This document shows, one piece after another, positions 33,703 through 42,181 of a DNA stretch of 64,000 bases. Made by a program: the position numbers and the translations under genes. Source of the stretch: Candidatus Hydrogenedentota bacterium (GTDB lineage: Bacteria > Hydrogenedentota > Hydrogenedentia > Hydrogenedentales > JAEUWI01); assembly GCA_019637335.1 (NCBI GenBank), contig JAHBVV010000001.1, positions 1 to 64,000 on the forward strand. Reading direction: 5' to 3'. Every line of letters starts with the position of its first letter. The first letter of the stretch is position 1. The notes below the pieces were generated by a model. It had not been told where the DNA came from, searched no databases, and worked only from the letters and a program-made list of their open reading frames with translations.

Positions 33703-34698
33703 CTACCGGCCTTCCGCCACCGCGTCGAGGCGTATGCACGCCGCCGCGCGACCCTCGGCAAACGGCGCCAGCGGCGGAACCTCCGCGCGGCATGCATCCG
33801 TCGCCCAGGGGCACCGCGGGTGAAACGCGCAGCCGGGCGGCGGGTTCACGGGGGACGGCGGGTCGCCCTGCAACCGCAGCGACTCCAGCTGCGCCGGGGC
33901 ATCGGCCGACGGCTTCAGGATGGCGGCCAGCAGCGCCCGCGCATAGGGATGCCGCGGGTCGCTGAACACGGACTCCGCCGGCCCTTCCTCCACGATGCGC
34001 CCCAGGTACATCACCGCAATCCGGTGCGCCATGTGATGCACTACCGCCAGGTCGTGCGATATGAGCATCATCGCCAGGCGCTCCTCGGCGCACAGCGCGC
34101 GCAACAAATTGAGGATTTGCGCCTGCACCGAGACGTCCAGCGCCGACACCGGCTCATCCGCAATGATCACCCGCGGCCGCAGCGCCAGCGCGCGCGCAAT
34201 CGCAATGCGCTGCCGCTGCCCGCCGGAGAATTCGTGCGGGTACTTCCGCACGAAACGCCGGGCCAGCCCCACCTTCTCCATAAGCGTGCTCACCGCCGCC
34301 GGCAGTTCCGCGCGCGGCACGATCCCGTGCGCGATCATGGGCTCCGCCAGCGCGTCATACACGGTCTTCCGCGGATTCAGCGACGCGTAGGGATCCTGAA
34401 AGATCATCTGGATTGCCGGGCGGATCCCGCGCAGTTCGCGCGCCTTCAACCCCGCCAGGTCGCGGCCGTCAAAATGGATCGAACCGCCCGCCGCCGGCAC
34501 AAGCCGCAGAATGGTCCGCGCGAGGGTCGACTTGCCGCACCCCGATTCGCCGACCAGGCCGAGAATCTCCCCTTCGCGCAAGGTCAGGCTCACCCCCGCC
34601 ACCGCGCGCAGTGTGCCGTGCGACCGCCGGAAAAAGGGCCCCGTGCTCACCCGAAAATGCGTGCTGGCGTTCTCGACGCGCAAGAGCGGTTCGCTCAT
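33703..34698 (-). CDS. oligopeptide-type ABC transporter ATPase (OppF/DppF-like)
   Basis: This 331-residue ATPase has Walker A GLVGESGCGKSTLAR (about residues 47-61), FQDPYASLNPRKTV, the signature FSGGQRQRIAIARAL, Walker B VIIADEPVSALD and LISHD. The C-terminal DPRHPYARALLAAI and FHPRCPWA segment, with its Cys, is the oligopeptide/dipeptide signature. It overlaps the OppD-like gene by 4 bp (ATGA). Together they energise the permeases at 36397-38198. Confidence 0.92.
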   Translation of the reverse strand: MSEPLLRVENASTHFRVSTGPFFRRSHGTLRAVAGVSLTLREGEILGLVGESGCGKSTLARTILRLVPAAGGSIHFDGRDLAGLKARELRGIRPAIQMIFQDPYASLNPRKTVYDALAEPMIAHGIVPRAELPAAVSTLMEKVGLARRFVRKYPHEFSGGQRQRIAIARALALRPRVIIADEPVSALDVSVQAQILNLLRALCAEERLAMMLISHDLAVVHHMAHRIAVMYLGRIVEEGPAESVFSDPRHPYARALLAAILKPSADAPAQLESLRLQGDPPSPVNPPPGCAFHPRCPWATDACRAEVPPLAPFAEGRAAACIRLDAVAEGR

Positions 34699-35675
34699 GG
34701 GTCCACCTCCCCGTCCAGCACCCGGATGCAGGCGGTATGGCGGTTGGTTTCCTTCTCGCGCAGGGCCATCTCGCCCGCGCGGCAGCGATCCGCGGCGTGT
34801 TCGCACCGTGGCGCGAACGCGCAGCCCGCGACGGGGCGGCTCAGGTCGGGAGGCAGGCCCGGAATGGTGTACAGCGGCTCGCCGGCCCGGTGCATCGCCG
34901 GCATCGACGCCATCAGCGCCTTCGTGTACGGGTGAAGCGGCTTCCGGAACAGATCCGCCCGCGGCGCGGCCTCCACGATCCGCCCGGCGTACATCACGAG
35001 CACCCGATCGCAGGTTGCGGCGATCACGCCCAGATCGTGGGTAATGATCGTCACCGCCATGCCCAGATCCTGCTGGCGCCGCTTGATCAGCGCGAGGATC
35101 TGCGCCTGCACCGTCACGTCCAGCGCGGTCGTCGGTTCATCGGCGATCAGCAGGGCCGGCCGCGTGATCAGCGCCATCGCTATCATGATCCGCTGGCGCA
35201 TCCCGCCCGAAAACGCGTGCGGGTAGCGCTCGAGCGCGCCCGCCGCGTCCTGGATGCCCACCTCGCCCAGCGCTTCGATTGCCCGGTCGCGCGCTTCGCC
35301 CTTCGATACGTCCGCGTGAAGCCGGAGGGGCTCCATCAGCTGTTTTCCGATGCGCATATACGGGTTCAGGGCGGTCATCGGGTCCTGAAAGATCATCCCG
35401 ATGCGCCCGCCCCGCACGCGCCGCTGCACCTCGCCGCCCGCGCGCAGAAGATCGGTTCCATCGAAGATCGCCGCGCCCGATTCCACGCGCGCCGGCGGGA
35501 CGGGCAGCAGCCCCAAGAGCGAATATTGCGACACCGACTTGCCGGACCCCGACTCGCCCACGATCCCCAGCGTCTCGCCGGGCGCCATCGTGTACGACAC
35601 CCCGTTCACCGCGCGAACAATTCCGTCGCGGGTGTGGAAAGCGGTGTGCAGGTTCTGAACTTCGAGTAGACTCAT
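34695..35675 (-). CDS. oligopeptide-type ABC transporter ATPase (OppD/DppD-like)
   Basis: This 326-residue ATPase shows Walker [32 protein letters not shown], the signature [15 protein letters not shown], Walker [13 protein letters not shown] and IITHD. The C-terminal [12 protein letters not shown] and [15 protein letters not shown] give the usual Cys cluster of peptide and nickel transporters. It lies downstream of the permease pair, but 721 bp of repeat-filled DNA separates them, so it may depend on a separate promoter or read-through. Confidence 0.92.
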   Translation of the reverse strand: MSLLEVQNLHTAFHTRDGIVRAVNGVSYTMAPGETLGIVGESGSGKSVSQYSLLGLLPVPPARVESGAAIFDGTDLLRAGGEVQRRVRGGRIGMIFQDPMTALNPYMRIGKQLMEPLRLHADVSKGEARDRAIEALGEVGIQDAAGALERYPHAFSGGMRQRIMIAMALITRPALLIADEPTTALDVTVQAQILALIKRRQQDLGMAVTIITHDLGVIAATCDRVLVMYAGRIVEAAPRADLFRKPLHPYTKALMASMPAMHRAGEPLYTIPGLPPDLSRPVAGCAFAPRCEHAADRCRAGEMALREKETNRHTACIRVLDGEVDP

Positions 35676-36396
35676 ACCATATCCATATGTTAACGCGAAC
35701 AGATCAGATCAGGCGTCGGGAGCAACCCGGAAAGTGGGAACCACGAATAAACGCGAATTCACACGAATGAAGAGACCATAGCCTCGTCCCGGGATTCGAA
35801 GGCGGTGTTTATGGAGCCAGTGGGCCAGAATGGCAACCTCGGAGTCCCAGGGATATTGAATCACTTCTTCCTTCGTACAACTATCCGTCACTTTCTTTTT
35901 ATTTTTGCATGTCTATTGGAAAGTCACGCAGCAGTTCATTCATACAGATCAGGTTACGTAGATGAGACGCGGGTTCGACATTCAGCCTCATCTATCGGCA
36001 CTGTTTTGAGAAAACGCCCCGAAGGGGCACGGCAGCTTCGAGCCCCGGGCAACGCCCGGGGTTAACGGAATAGGTATCCTGTGAGCCCTGAAAGGGCGGC
36101 GGAGTTCTGGCTCGTACATTGAACTGCGTTGCCCTTTCAGGGCGAATGAAAACTACACCACGCTTCCCCTGGGCGTTGCCCAGGGCTCGAAGCTGCATTG
36201 GCCCTTCGGGCCGGAAGTGCGGGAATCCCGAGTCCACTACATTCATCATCGACGCGCCTTGAAGCACCATACAATTCGCGTTCATTCGTGTGCATTCGCG
36301 GTTCAAATCGATTCGGTTGCGGCCAGAGGCTGCCCTGTGTGAGTTCGTGTCCATTCGTGGTTCAATCTATATTGCTTTAAGCCGGTGCCCGGCCCG
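35676..36396. other. repeat island splitting the peptide transporter operon
   Basis: No gene is supported. 36012-36105 and 36119-36220 are facing copies of the triple-hairpin repeat also seen at 13131-13697. Outside them, 35741-35769 carries AATAAACGCGAATTCACACG, with its inverse at 36280-36302 and 36344-36365 (ATTCGTGTGCATTCG). The nested inverted layers suggest repeated insertion into one site. Confidence 0.75.
36012..36220. repeat. facing pair of triple-hairpin REP-like repeats
   Basis: Left unit (36012-36105): GCCCCGAAGGGGC, CCCCGGGCAACGCCCGGGG, GCCCTGAAAGGGC. Right unit (36119-36220): GCCCTTTCAGGGC, CCCTGGGCGTTGCCCAGGG, GGCCCTTCGGGCC. Order and orientation mirror the 13131/13590 pair, with a shorter gap. 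Confidence 0.8.
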
Positions 36397-37278
36397 CTAA
36401 TCCTTTGACGCCTTGGGGTCGAGCGCGTCCCGCAGCCCGTCCCCGAGGAAATTGAGCGCGAAGAGCGTCGCCGATAGCGCCAGGCTCGGGAAAATCAACA
36501 GCCAGGGGTATTCCTCCATGACCTCGACGCCCTCCTGGATCAGCAGGCCCCAGCTGCTCATCGGCGGCTGCACGCCGAGGCCGAGAAAGCTCAGGAAGGC
36601 CTCCAGCAGCATCACCTGCGGCACCGTCAGCGTCACGTACACGATGACCGGCCCGAGCGTGTTGGGTATCACGTGCTGAAACACGACCCGCGCGCCGGAA
36701 AAGCCCATCACGCGCGTCGCTTCTATAAACTCCTTCTCCCGCAGCGAGATCACCTGGCTGCGGACAATGCGGGCCATCGTCAGCCATTCCACCGCGCCGA
36801 TCGCCAGGAATAGCAGGACGATATTCCGCCCGAACAGGACCATCAGGATAATCACGAAGATCGTGAACGGCAGCGCGTAAAGCACATCGACGATCCGCAT
36901 CATGATCTGGTCGGTGCGCCCGCCGGCGAACCCCGCGATCGCGCCCCACGTCACGCCGATCGTCATCGACACCAGCGTCGCCACGATGCCCACCAGCAGC
37001 GAGATCCGGCCCCCGTACAGCACGCGCACCAGCAGGTCGCGCCCCAGCGGATCCGTGCCGAACCAGTGGGCCGCGGAGGGCGCGGACGCCCCCACGCTGG
37101 TGTCCTGCTGGTCGTAGGCGTAGGGCGAGAGCCACGGGCCGCACACCGCCAGCAGCACGACGGCCGCCAGCAGCCCGGTGCTGACCACCGCCAGGTGGTT
37201 CTTGCGCAGGCGGCGCCAGGCGTCCTTCCACAGGGATACGCCCGCTTCCGCGTCCCCCGCCAGGACCGGCGTGCTCAT
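36397..37278 (-). CDS. oligopeptide-type ABC transporter permease (OppC/DppC-like)
   Basis: This 293-residue inner-membrane protein has an N-terminal cytoplasmic lead (WKDAWRRLRKNHLA) and first segment VVSTGLLAAVVLLAVCGPWL. The family block WFGTDPLGRDLLVRVLYGGRISLLVGI follows. The EAA-like loop REKEFIEATRVMGFSGARVVFQHVIPN contacts the ATPases. The start overlaps the OppB-like stop by 4 bp. No binding-protein gene is adjacent. Confidence 0.9.
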   Translation of the reverse strand: MSTPVLAGDAEAGVSLWKDAWRRLRKNHLAVVSTGLLAAVVLLAVCGPWLSPYAYDQQDTSVGASAPSAAHWFGTDPLGRDLLVRVLYGGRISLLVGIVATLVSMTIGVTWGAIAGFAGGRTDQIMMRIVDVLYALPFTIFVIILMVLFGRNIVLLFLAIGAVEWLTMARIVRSQVISLREKEFIEATRVMGFSGARVVFQHVIPNTLGPVIVYVTLTVPQVMLLEAFLSFLGLGVQPPMSSWGLLIQEGVEVMEEYPWLLIFPSLALSATLFALNFLGDGLRDALDPKASKD

Positions 37279-38198
37279 TTCGCCCCCGCGCGCACGCGCG
37301 GATCGAGCCAGGCCTGGGCCAGATCCGCGACAAGGTTGAGGGCCAGCACGAGCGTGGCGTAGACCAGCACCGTACCCATGATCATCGTGTAATCCCGGTG
37401 AAACGCCGCCTCGACAAACTCGCGGCCAAGCCCCGGTATCTGAAAGATCTTCTCCACCACGAAGGAGCCCGTCAGCAGACCCGCCGTCGCGGGCCCCAGA
37501 AAGGCCACGACCGGCAGGATCCCGCCCCGCAGCCCGTGCTTGAGCACCACGGCCGGTTCCCGCAACCCCTTCGCGCGCGCCGTGCGGATGTAGTCCTGCC
37601 CGAGCACCTCCAGCAGCCCGCCGCGCGTCAGTCGCGCGATGTAGGCGGCGTACACGGCGCCGAGCGTGAGCGACGGGAGCACCTTCTCCGCCGGCGTGTC
37701 CCAGCCCGCCACCGGCATCCACCCCAGCCAGAGTGAAAACACGAGCACGAGCAGGGGGCCCAGCACAAAATTCGGCAGGCAGATCCCCGCCATCGCGAAC
37801 GACATGGGGACGTAGTCCTGGGCGGTGTTGGGCCGGGACGCCGCGAGGATGCCGGCGGGCAGGCCAATGCACAGCGCCACCAGCAGCGCGTAGGCCCCCA
37901 ATTCCAGTGAGACGGGGAGCCGCAACAGGATCCATTCGCGCACGGTGCGGCTGGGCTTGCGGAAGGAGGGGCCGAGATCCCCCTGGATCACCCCCGCGAC
38001 ATAGTCCAGGTACTGCCGGTACAGCGGTGCATCCAGGTTGTAGGCCGCTTCCAGCTGGCGCAGGGTTTCCTCCGGCACGCGGCGATCCTGGTCGAAGGGC
38101 CCACCCGGCGCCAGGCGGACCATGAAGAACGTGAGCGTGATGATCGCGAGCAGCACCGGCGCGAAGGTCGCCAGCCGTTTAATCAAGTACAGTATCAT
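37275..38198 (-). CDS. oligopeptide-type ABC transporter permease (OppB/DppB-like)
   Basis: This 307-residue membrane protein begins MILYLIKRLATFAPVLLAIITLTFFMVRLAPGGP, the classic OppB opening, then LGPSFRKPSRTVREWIL. The EAA loop is LGQDYIRTARAKGLREPAVVLKHGLRGGILPVV, followed by GSFVVEKIFQIPGLGREFVEA. It is the first gene of this transporter run. A longer frame upstream to 38354 lacks membrane-protein character, so the shorter start is preferred. Substrate may be peptides or oligosaccharides. Confidence 0.9.
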   Translation of the reverse strand: MILYLIKRLATFAPVLLAIITLTFFMVRLAPGGPFDQDRRVPEETLRQLEAAYNLDAPLYRQYLDYVAGVIQGDLGPSFRKPSRTVREWILLRLPVSLELGAYALLVALCIGLPAGILAASRPNTAQDYVPMSFAMAGICLPNFVLGPLLVLVFSLWLGWMPVAGWDTPAEKVLPSLTLGAVYAAYIARLTRGGLLEVLGQDYIRTARAKGLREPAVVLKHGLRGGILPVVAFLGPATAGLLTGSFVVEKIFQIPGLGREFVEAAFHRDYTMIMGTVLVYATLVLALNLVADLAQAWLDPRVRAGAK

Positions 38199-38544
38199 GA
38201 ATAGGTTACATTTCCAGCCCGCTTCAGACTCCAGTGGCGGAGAAATCGCGCCCCTACTATGCCATTCCGCCCGGCCCCGGTTCCAGATACGGGGCGCGCG
38301 GGCGGCATTTCGGATATTTTGTGGCGCCCTTCTCGAAATGCCCTGACCAACCACAACATATATTGCCTCCCCGGAAGGCCTGTGCTACAATGGCCGCTCG
38401 GAGGTGCTCACGGTGCGATTTGGAAAAAAATCCCGGAATCTGGCGGCGGCCGGACGCCGCCTCTTTGGGGAGCGCCCGCAGCAGGACCGGCAGGCGGCGG
38501 GCCTCGCGGTGCAGACGCTTGAACCAATTGTCGATGAGGAGACT

Positions 38545-40461
38545 ATGATGACCCCACCGTCCCCGGAAGAGCCCAGGGTTGCGGGCGATCCCACCCAGCG
38601 GCTTCTAACCGCGCTGGGCCGCTTCCAGCGTCAGGTGACCCGCGCCGAAGAGGGCGCGCCCCAGGAAGCCTGGTGCGACGAGTGCATGAACCAGCTCATC
38701 ACGGGCATCGAAATCGCCCTCGGCGAGGACTGGGACGACGTCAAGGAAGCGCTGACCGACACCGCGCGCATTCTCCAGACCTTCGAGGACGCGGGCCAGG
38801 CCGGACAGTGCGTCGGCTTTCTCAAGGAAAGCTACGAAATCCTATGCCTGATGGTGGGCGACCTTATCGTTGGCAATGTGCGCTCCGGCGTCATGAAAAA
38901 GTGGGAAAACCGCTACGAACGCGCCTTGGACGACCTTGCCACCGCCGGCTTGACCCTGATCGACGACGACGGCCCGGTCGAGCGGGAATCCGCCCACGCG
39001 CCCGCCCGGACCGAACCGGACGACTTCGATAACATCCTCGATGATGGCTCCGGGATACCGGGCTCGGTCTTTGATGATGCCCACGCGCCATCCGCGACCG
39101 CCCGCGCCTTCGCCAGCGATCCCGGTGACCCCTTCGCCCCGGTGGATCCTGGCGTGGAAGGCGGCGACGACGACTCGCCCTTCGATTCCCCCGCCCACAG
39201 GAACCGGAGCCAGGAAGAGGACCATCCCGCGCCATCGCTGGACGAACTCCTCGGCCGCCCCGTTTCCTCCGGGGATGACCTGGAGGACGAGCTTACGCCG
39301 GATGCCGGTACGCAGCCGGAATTGACCGACGATTTCACGGCGGAGACAGAACCCTCCTTCAATGCGCATGCCGGCGCGGACGCGCCGGAATCCGCGGTCG
39401 ATTCCGGAGACGCCGCCGCGTTCTGGGACGGCCAGGCGGTTGATTCGCCCGTGGAACCCGAGGACTCCGGCCTTGACGAAGGGCCCGAGGCGCCAATCGA
39501 AGACGCCGCCCCGCAAGTGGACGAAGTCGCGCCCCCGGAAGAGCCGGCGGTTGCGCCCGCGCCCGAACCCGCCCCGGCAAAACCCGCCCCGGCGCCCGCT
39601 GCGGTGCAGCCGGAACCCGAACCGGAACCGGGAACCCCGGAGGCGCTCCTCCGCACCGCGCAGCGCGCCATGGCCGCCGGCAACGTCTCCGACGCCAAGT
39701 TGTTCGCCCTGCAGCTCGCCGTGAACATGGCGCGCCTGGAGGCCAACCAGGTCGCGGAGCGGATCGCGCTAATCGAAAGTGATATCGCGCGCAATCGCGA
39801 CGCCGTGGCCTCGGGTGAGCTTGCGGTCCACGAAGCGGAAGAGCGCGTGAGACGTCTCGAAGAGGACGTCGCCCGGTGCCGCCAGGAATTCGAGGAAAAA
39901 CAGCGGCGCATCGAAGAGCTGCGCGGCGAAGTGGCCGCGGCCGAGGGCGCCGTCGAGGATCTCAATCGCCAGATCGCCGAACTCGAAGCCCGCCGCGACG
40001 CGGAAGCCGAGCGCCTGGCGGGAATCCAATCGAACCTGAGCGATTCCATCGGCGAAGAGCAGCGCATGCAGGCCGAACTCGAGAGCCTGGAGGAAGAGGA
40101 ATCCGGTTCCCGCGAGAATCTGGACGGCGCGCGCGATCACGTCCGCGCGCTTCAGGAAAGCGGCGCGGCGCACGAGTCGCGGCTCGCCGAAACCCAGACG
40201 GAATTCGCCCGCCGGGAAAAGGCCGTCGATGATATTGAGAACACGCTCCGGCACGTAACCGGCGAGCCGGAACCCGCCGCGGAGCCGCCAGCCCCCGAGG
40301 ATTCCGCGCCGGAATCGGACGCGTCCGCCGCCGGCAACGGCGCCGCCGATCACGGGGAGGCCCACGAGCCGCAGCAGGCCGAACTTCTCCCGGCCGACGA
40401 GGGGAATGGCGACGGTGGGGATGGCGCGGGGAACGGCGCGCCCCAGGAACACGCCAGTTAG
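38545..40461 (+). CDS. acidic coiled-coil protein upstream of ftsA
   Basis: This 638-residue protein has an ordered N-terminal domain (residues 1-130, TQRLLTALGRFQRQV...MMDLIVGN-like helical), then about 270 residues rich in Asp, Glu, Pro and Ala (VAPAPEPAPAKPAPAPAA). From about residue 380 to 570 it is a long heptad-like coiled coil (ELAVHEAEERVRRLEEDVARC..., QIAELEARRDAEAERLAGIQ). The tail is Pro/Glu/Gly-rich. No signal or membrane segment. AGGAG precedes ATGATG at 38545/38548; a GTG at 38404 lacks a ribosome site. It lies 72 bp before ftsA, so a cell-division or cytoskeletal partner is inferred. No family recognised. Confidence 0.7.
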   Translation: MMTPPSPEEPRVAGDPTQRLLTALGRFQRQVTRAEEGAPQEAWCDECMNQLITGIEIALGEDWDDVKEALTDTARILQTFEDAGQAGQCVGFLKESYEILCLMVGDLIVGNVRSGVMKKWENRYERALDDLATAGLTLIDDDGPVERESAHAPARTEPDDFDNILDDGSGIPGSVFDDAHAPSATARAFASDPGDPFAPVDPGVEGGDDDSPFDSPAHRNRSQEEDHPAPSLDELLGRPVSSGDDLEDELTPDAGTQPELTDDFTAETEPSFNAHAGADAPESAVDSGDAAAFWDGQAVDSPVEPEDSGLDEGPEAPIEDAAPQVDEVAPPEEPAVAPAPEPAPAKPAPAPAAVQPEPEPEPGTPEALLRTAQRAMAAGNVSDAKLFALQLAVNMARLEANQVAERIALIESDIARNRDAVASGELAVHEAEERVRRLEEDVARCRQEFEEKQRRIEELRGEVAAAEGAVEDLNRQIAELEARRDAEAERLAGIQSNLSDSIGEEQRMQAELESLEEEESGSRENLDGARDHVRALQESGAAHESRLAETQTEFARREKAVDDIENTLRHVTGEPEPAAEPPAPEDSAPESDASAAGNGAADHGEAHEPQQAELLPADEGNGDGGDGAGNGAPQEHAS

Positions 40462-40533
40462 CGGCGGATCTGGTAATCAGCGCCGGACCGGGGCGTCCGC
40501 ACGCACACACCAACAGGAAGGAAGACTCCCATC

Positions 40534-41826
40534 GTGGCCAGGAAAGGTGAAATTGTCGGCGCCGTCGACTTCGGCTCCCGCGAGGTGCGCGTAGTCGTCG
40601 CGATGGAAGGGCGGGACGGCTCGGTACAGATCCTCGGCCACGGCGTCGCCCAGGGGAAGGGCTGCGTATCCCAGGGCCTCATCCAGGACCTCACCGCCGC
40701 CCAGCGCGCCCTGAAACAGGCCATCCACGCCGCCGAAAAAGAGGCCGGCGTCAAGATCGCCTCGCTGTTCTGTGGCCTGAGCGGCACCAACGTCGAGAGC
40801 TGCGTCCGGGAAGGCACCGTAAAGCTCGACAGCGATGTCGTGGAGATGCACCACCTCGACGAGTCCATCGATTTGGCCTCCCGCGAGATCCTGGCGCCCG
40901 GAAAACAGGTCATTTCCTCCATCACCTCGCAGGAATGGTATGTCGACGACCTCCGCGTGAGCGATCCCGTCGGCATCCGGGGAAGCATCCTCAAGGTCCG
41001 CGTGCATTTCGCGCAGATTCCGTCCGTCATCGAGGACAATATCGTGACCTGCATCGAATCGCAGGGGCGTGAACTGGAGGATCTCGTGTTCCTCCCCATC
41101 GCCTCCGCGCTTGGCTGCCTCACCCTGGAAGACAAGGAGCTCGGCGTCGCCGTCCTCGACATGGGCCGGAGCACGACCAGCCTCGCCGTGTACCGGGACC
41201 GGCGCATTCTGGCGACCCAGTGCTTCGACTGGGGCGGATTCCACATCACCCGCGATGTCGCCGCCGGCCTCCAGGTCTCCTTTGAGGAGGCGGACGAGCT
41301 GGTGCTGGAGTACGGGCTTTCCGACGCCCTGATCCAGCGTGAACTCAAGACGGGCAAGCCCGGAAACGACGCCGAGGAACTGGCCAAGGGCCGCTCCGCG
41401 CAGATAAAGCTCAAAAGCGCCGTGCACGGCGCCCCCACGATCGTGGACCGCGAGGAGCTCGAAATGATTATCTTCGAGCGGTCGCGCGAACTTCTCAACA
41501 AGGTGCAGCAGCACATCAACTCCCGCGGCATGGCCAAGCACCTCGTTCGCGGCATCATCCTCACCGGCGGCGCCGCGTCCATACGCAATATGGTCTCCCT
41601 CGCCGAAGCCGTCTTCGAAGTCCCCGCGCGCCAGGGCCTGCCCGAAGGCATCGACGTCACCCCGCAGCCCGTTCAGTCCACCGCCTTCACCCCGGTCGTC
41701 GGCGTCGCCCGCCACGGCTTCGAATACCGCGCCGCCCTCCACAACGGCCGCATCAAGGTCCAGCGCGGCCCCGTCGGCGCCTTCTTCAGCGGCATCGGCG
41801 GCTTCTTCGCGCGCTATTTCTTTTAG
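40534..41826 (+). CDS. ftsA: FtsA-like cell-division actin homologue
   Basis: This 430-residue actin-fold protein tethers FtsZ to the membrane in characterised relatives. Seen: phosphate-1 motif IVGAVDFGSREVRVVVA, the 1C domain (KQAIHAAEKEAGVKIASLFCGLSGTNVES), phosphate-2 VAVLDMGRSTTSLAVY and the adenosine motif GIILTGGAASIRNM. The C-terminus GAFFSGIGGFFARYFF is an aromatic amphipathic helix fit for membrane binding. GTG start with AGGAAGG upstream. FtsZ and the usual cell-wall cluster are not next to it; its neighbour is an unknown coiled-coil protein. PilM is an alternative, but the 1C domain favours FtsA. Confidence 0.82.
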   Translation: MARKGEIVGAVDFGSREVRVVVAMEGRDGSVQILGHGVAQGKGCVSQGLIQDLTAAQRALKQAIHAAEKEAGVKIASLFCGLSGTNVESCVREGTVKLDSDVVEMHHLDESIDLASREILAPGKQVISSITSQEWYVDDLRVSDPVGIRGSILKVRVHFAQIPSVIEDNIVTCIESQGRELEDLVFLPIASALGCLTLEDKELGVAVLDMGRSTTSLAVYRDRRILATQCFDWGGFHITRDVAAGLQVSFEEADELVLEYGLSDALIQRELKTGKPGNDAEELAKGRSAQIKLKSAVHGAPTIVDREELEMIIFERSRELLNKVQQHINSRGMAKHLVRGIILTGGAASIRNMVSLAEAVFEVPARQGLPEGIDVTPQPVQSTAFTPVVGVARHGFEYRAALHNGRIKVQRGPVGAFFSGIGGFFARYFF

Positions 41827-42181
41827 ATCTTGCCGTGCCGTTCACGTACGCACACCCGGCCGCGTTCGCCCTGATTGCGTCGGTATGAACGTCCTGTTTG
41901 TCGCACTATTCGCCGCTGCGGTATCAGCCCGCATTGGGCAACGTGCGCGCGCGGCCTTTTGAAGGCTTGCTGTATCGCCCCACACTTGCTATGCTACGCA
42001 TCGCGCGAATCCTGCACCGTCGGGGAGGCAGGTTCGCGGCTGGTTTCGCCGGGCCCGCGCCCGGCAGCGCTGGCCCCCGAATTCAGGCCTGGCTTCCATC
42101 ACTCCGCGGTATGCGTGGCCCCCGAACGCGGGGCCGGCTGGCGGACGCCGCACACCCCGAACCCAAAAGGAAATGTACACA
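41827..42181. other. intergenic region before glucan phosphorylase
   Basis: No gene is supported (a 25-codon frame at 41885 lacks a ribosome site). It holds a promoter candidate at 41967-41995 and AAAAGGA just before the phosphorylase start. The rest is GC-rich with no repeat of the families seen elsewhere. Confidence 0.5.
41967..41995 (+). promoter_or_regulatory. candidate promoter for glgP
   Basis: TTGCTG (41967-41972), 17 nt, TATGCT (41990-41995). It would give a leader of about 180 nt, in which I see no recognisable riboswitch. Confidence 0.4.

Noticed and set aside
38404-38544. GTG start giving 47 extra residues to the coiled-coil protein
   Set aside because: No ribosome site precedes it, while AGGAG stands just before ATGATG at 38545/38548.
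41885-41962. 25-codon frame MNVLFVALFAAAVSARIG...
   Set aside because: No ribosome binding site and no terminator; it lies just upstream of a promoter candidate of the next gene.
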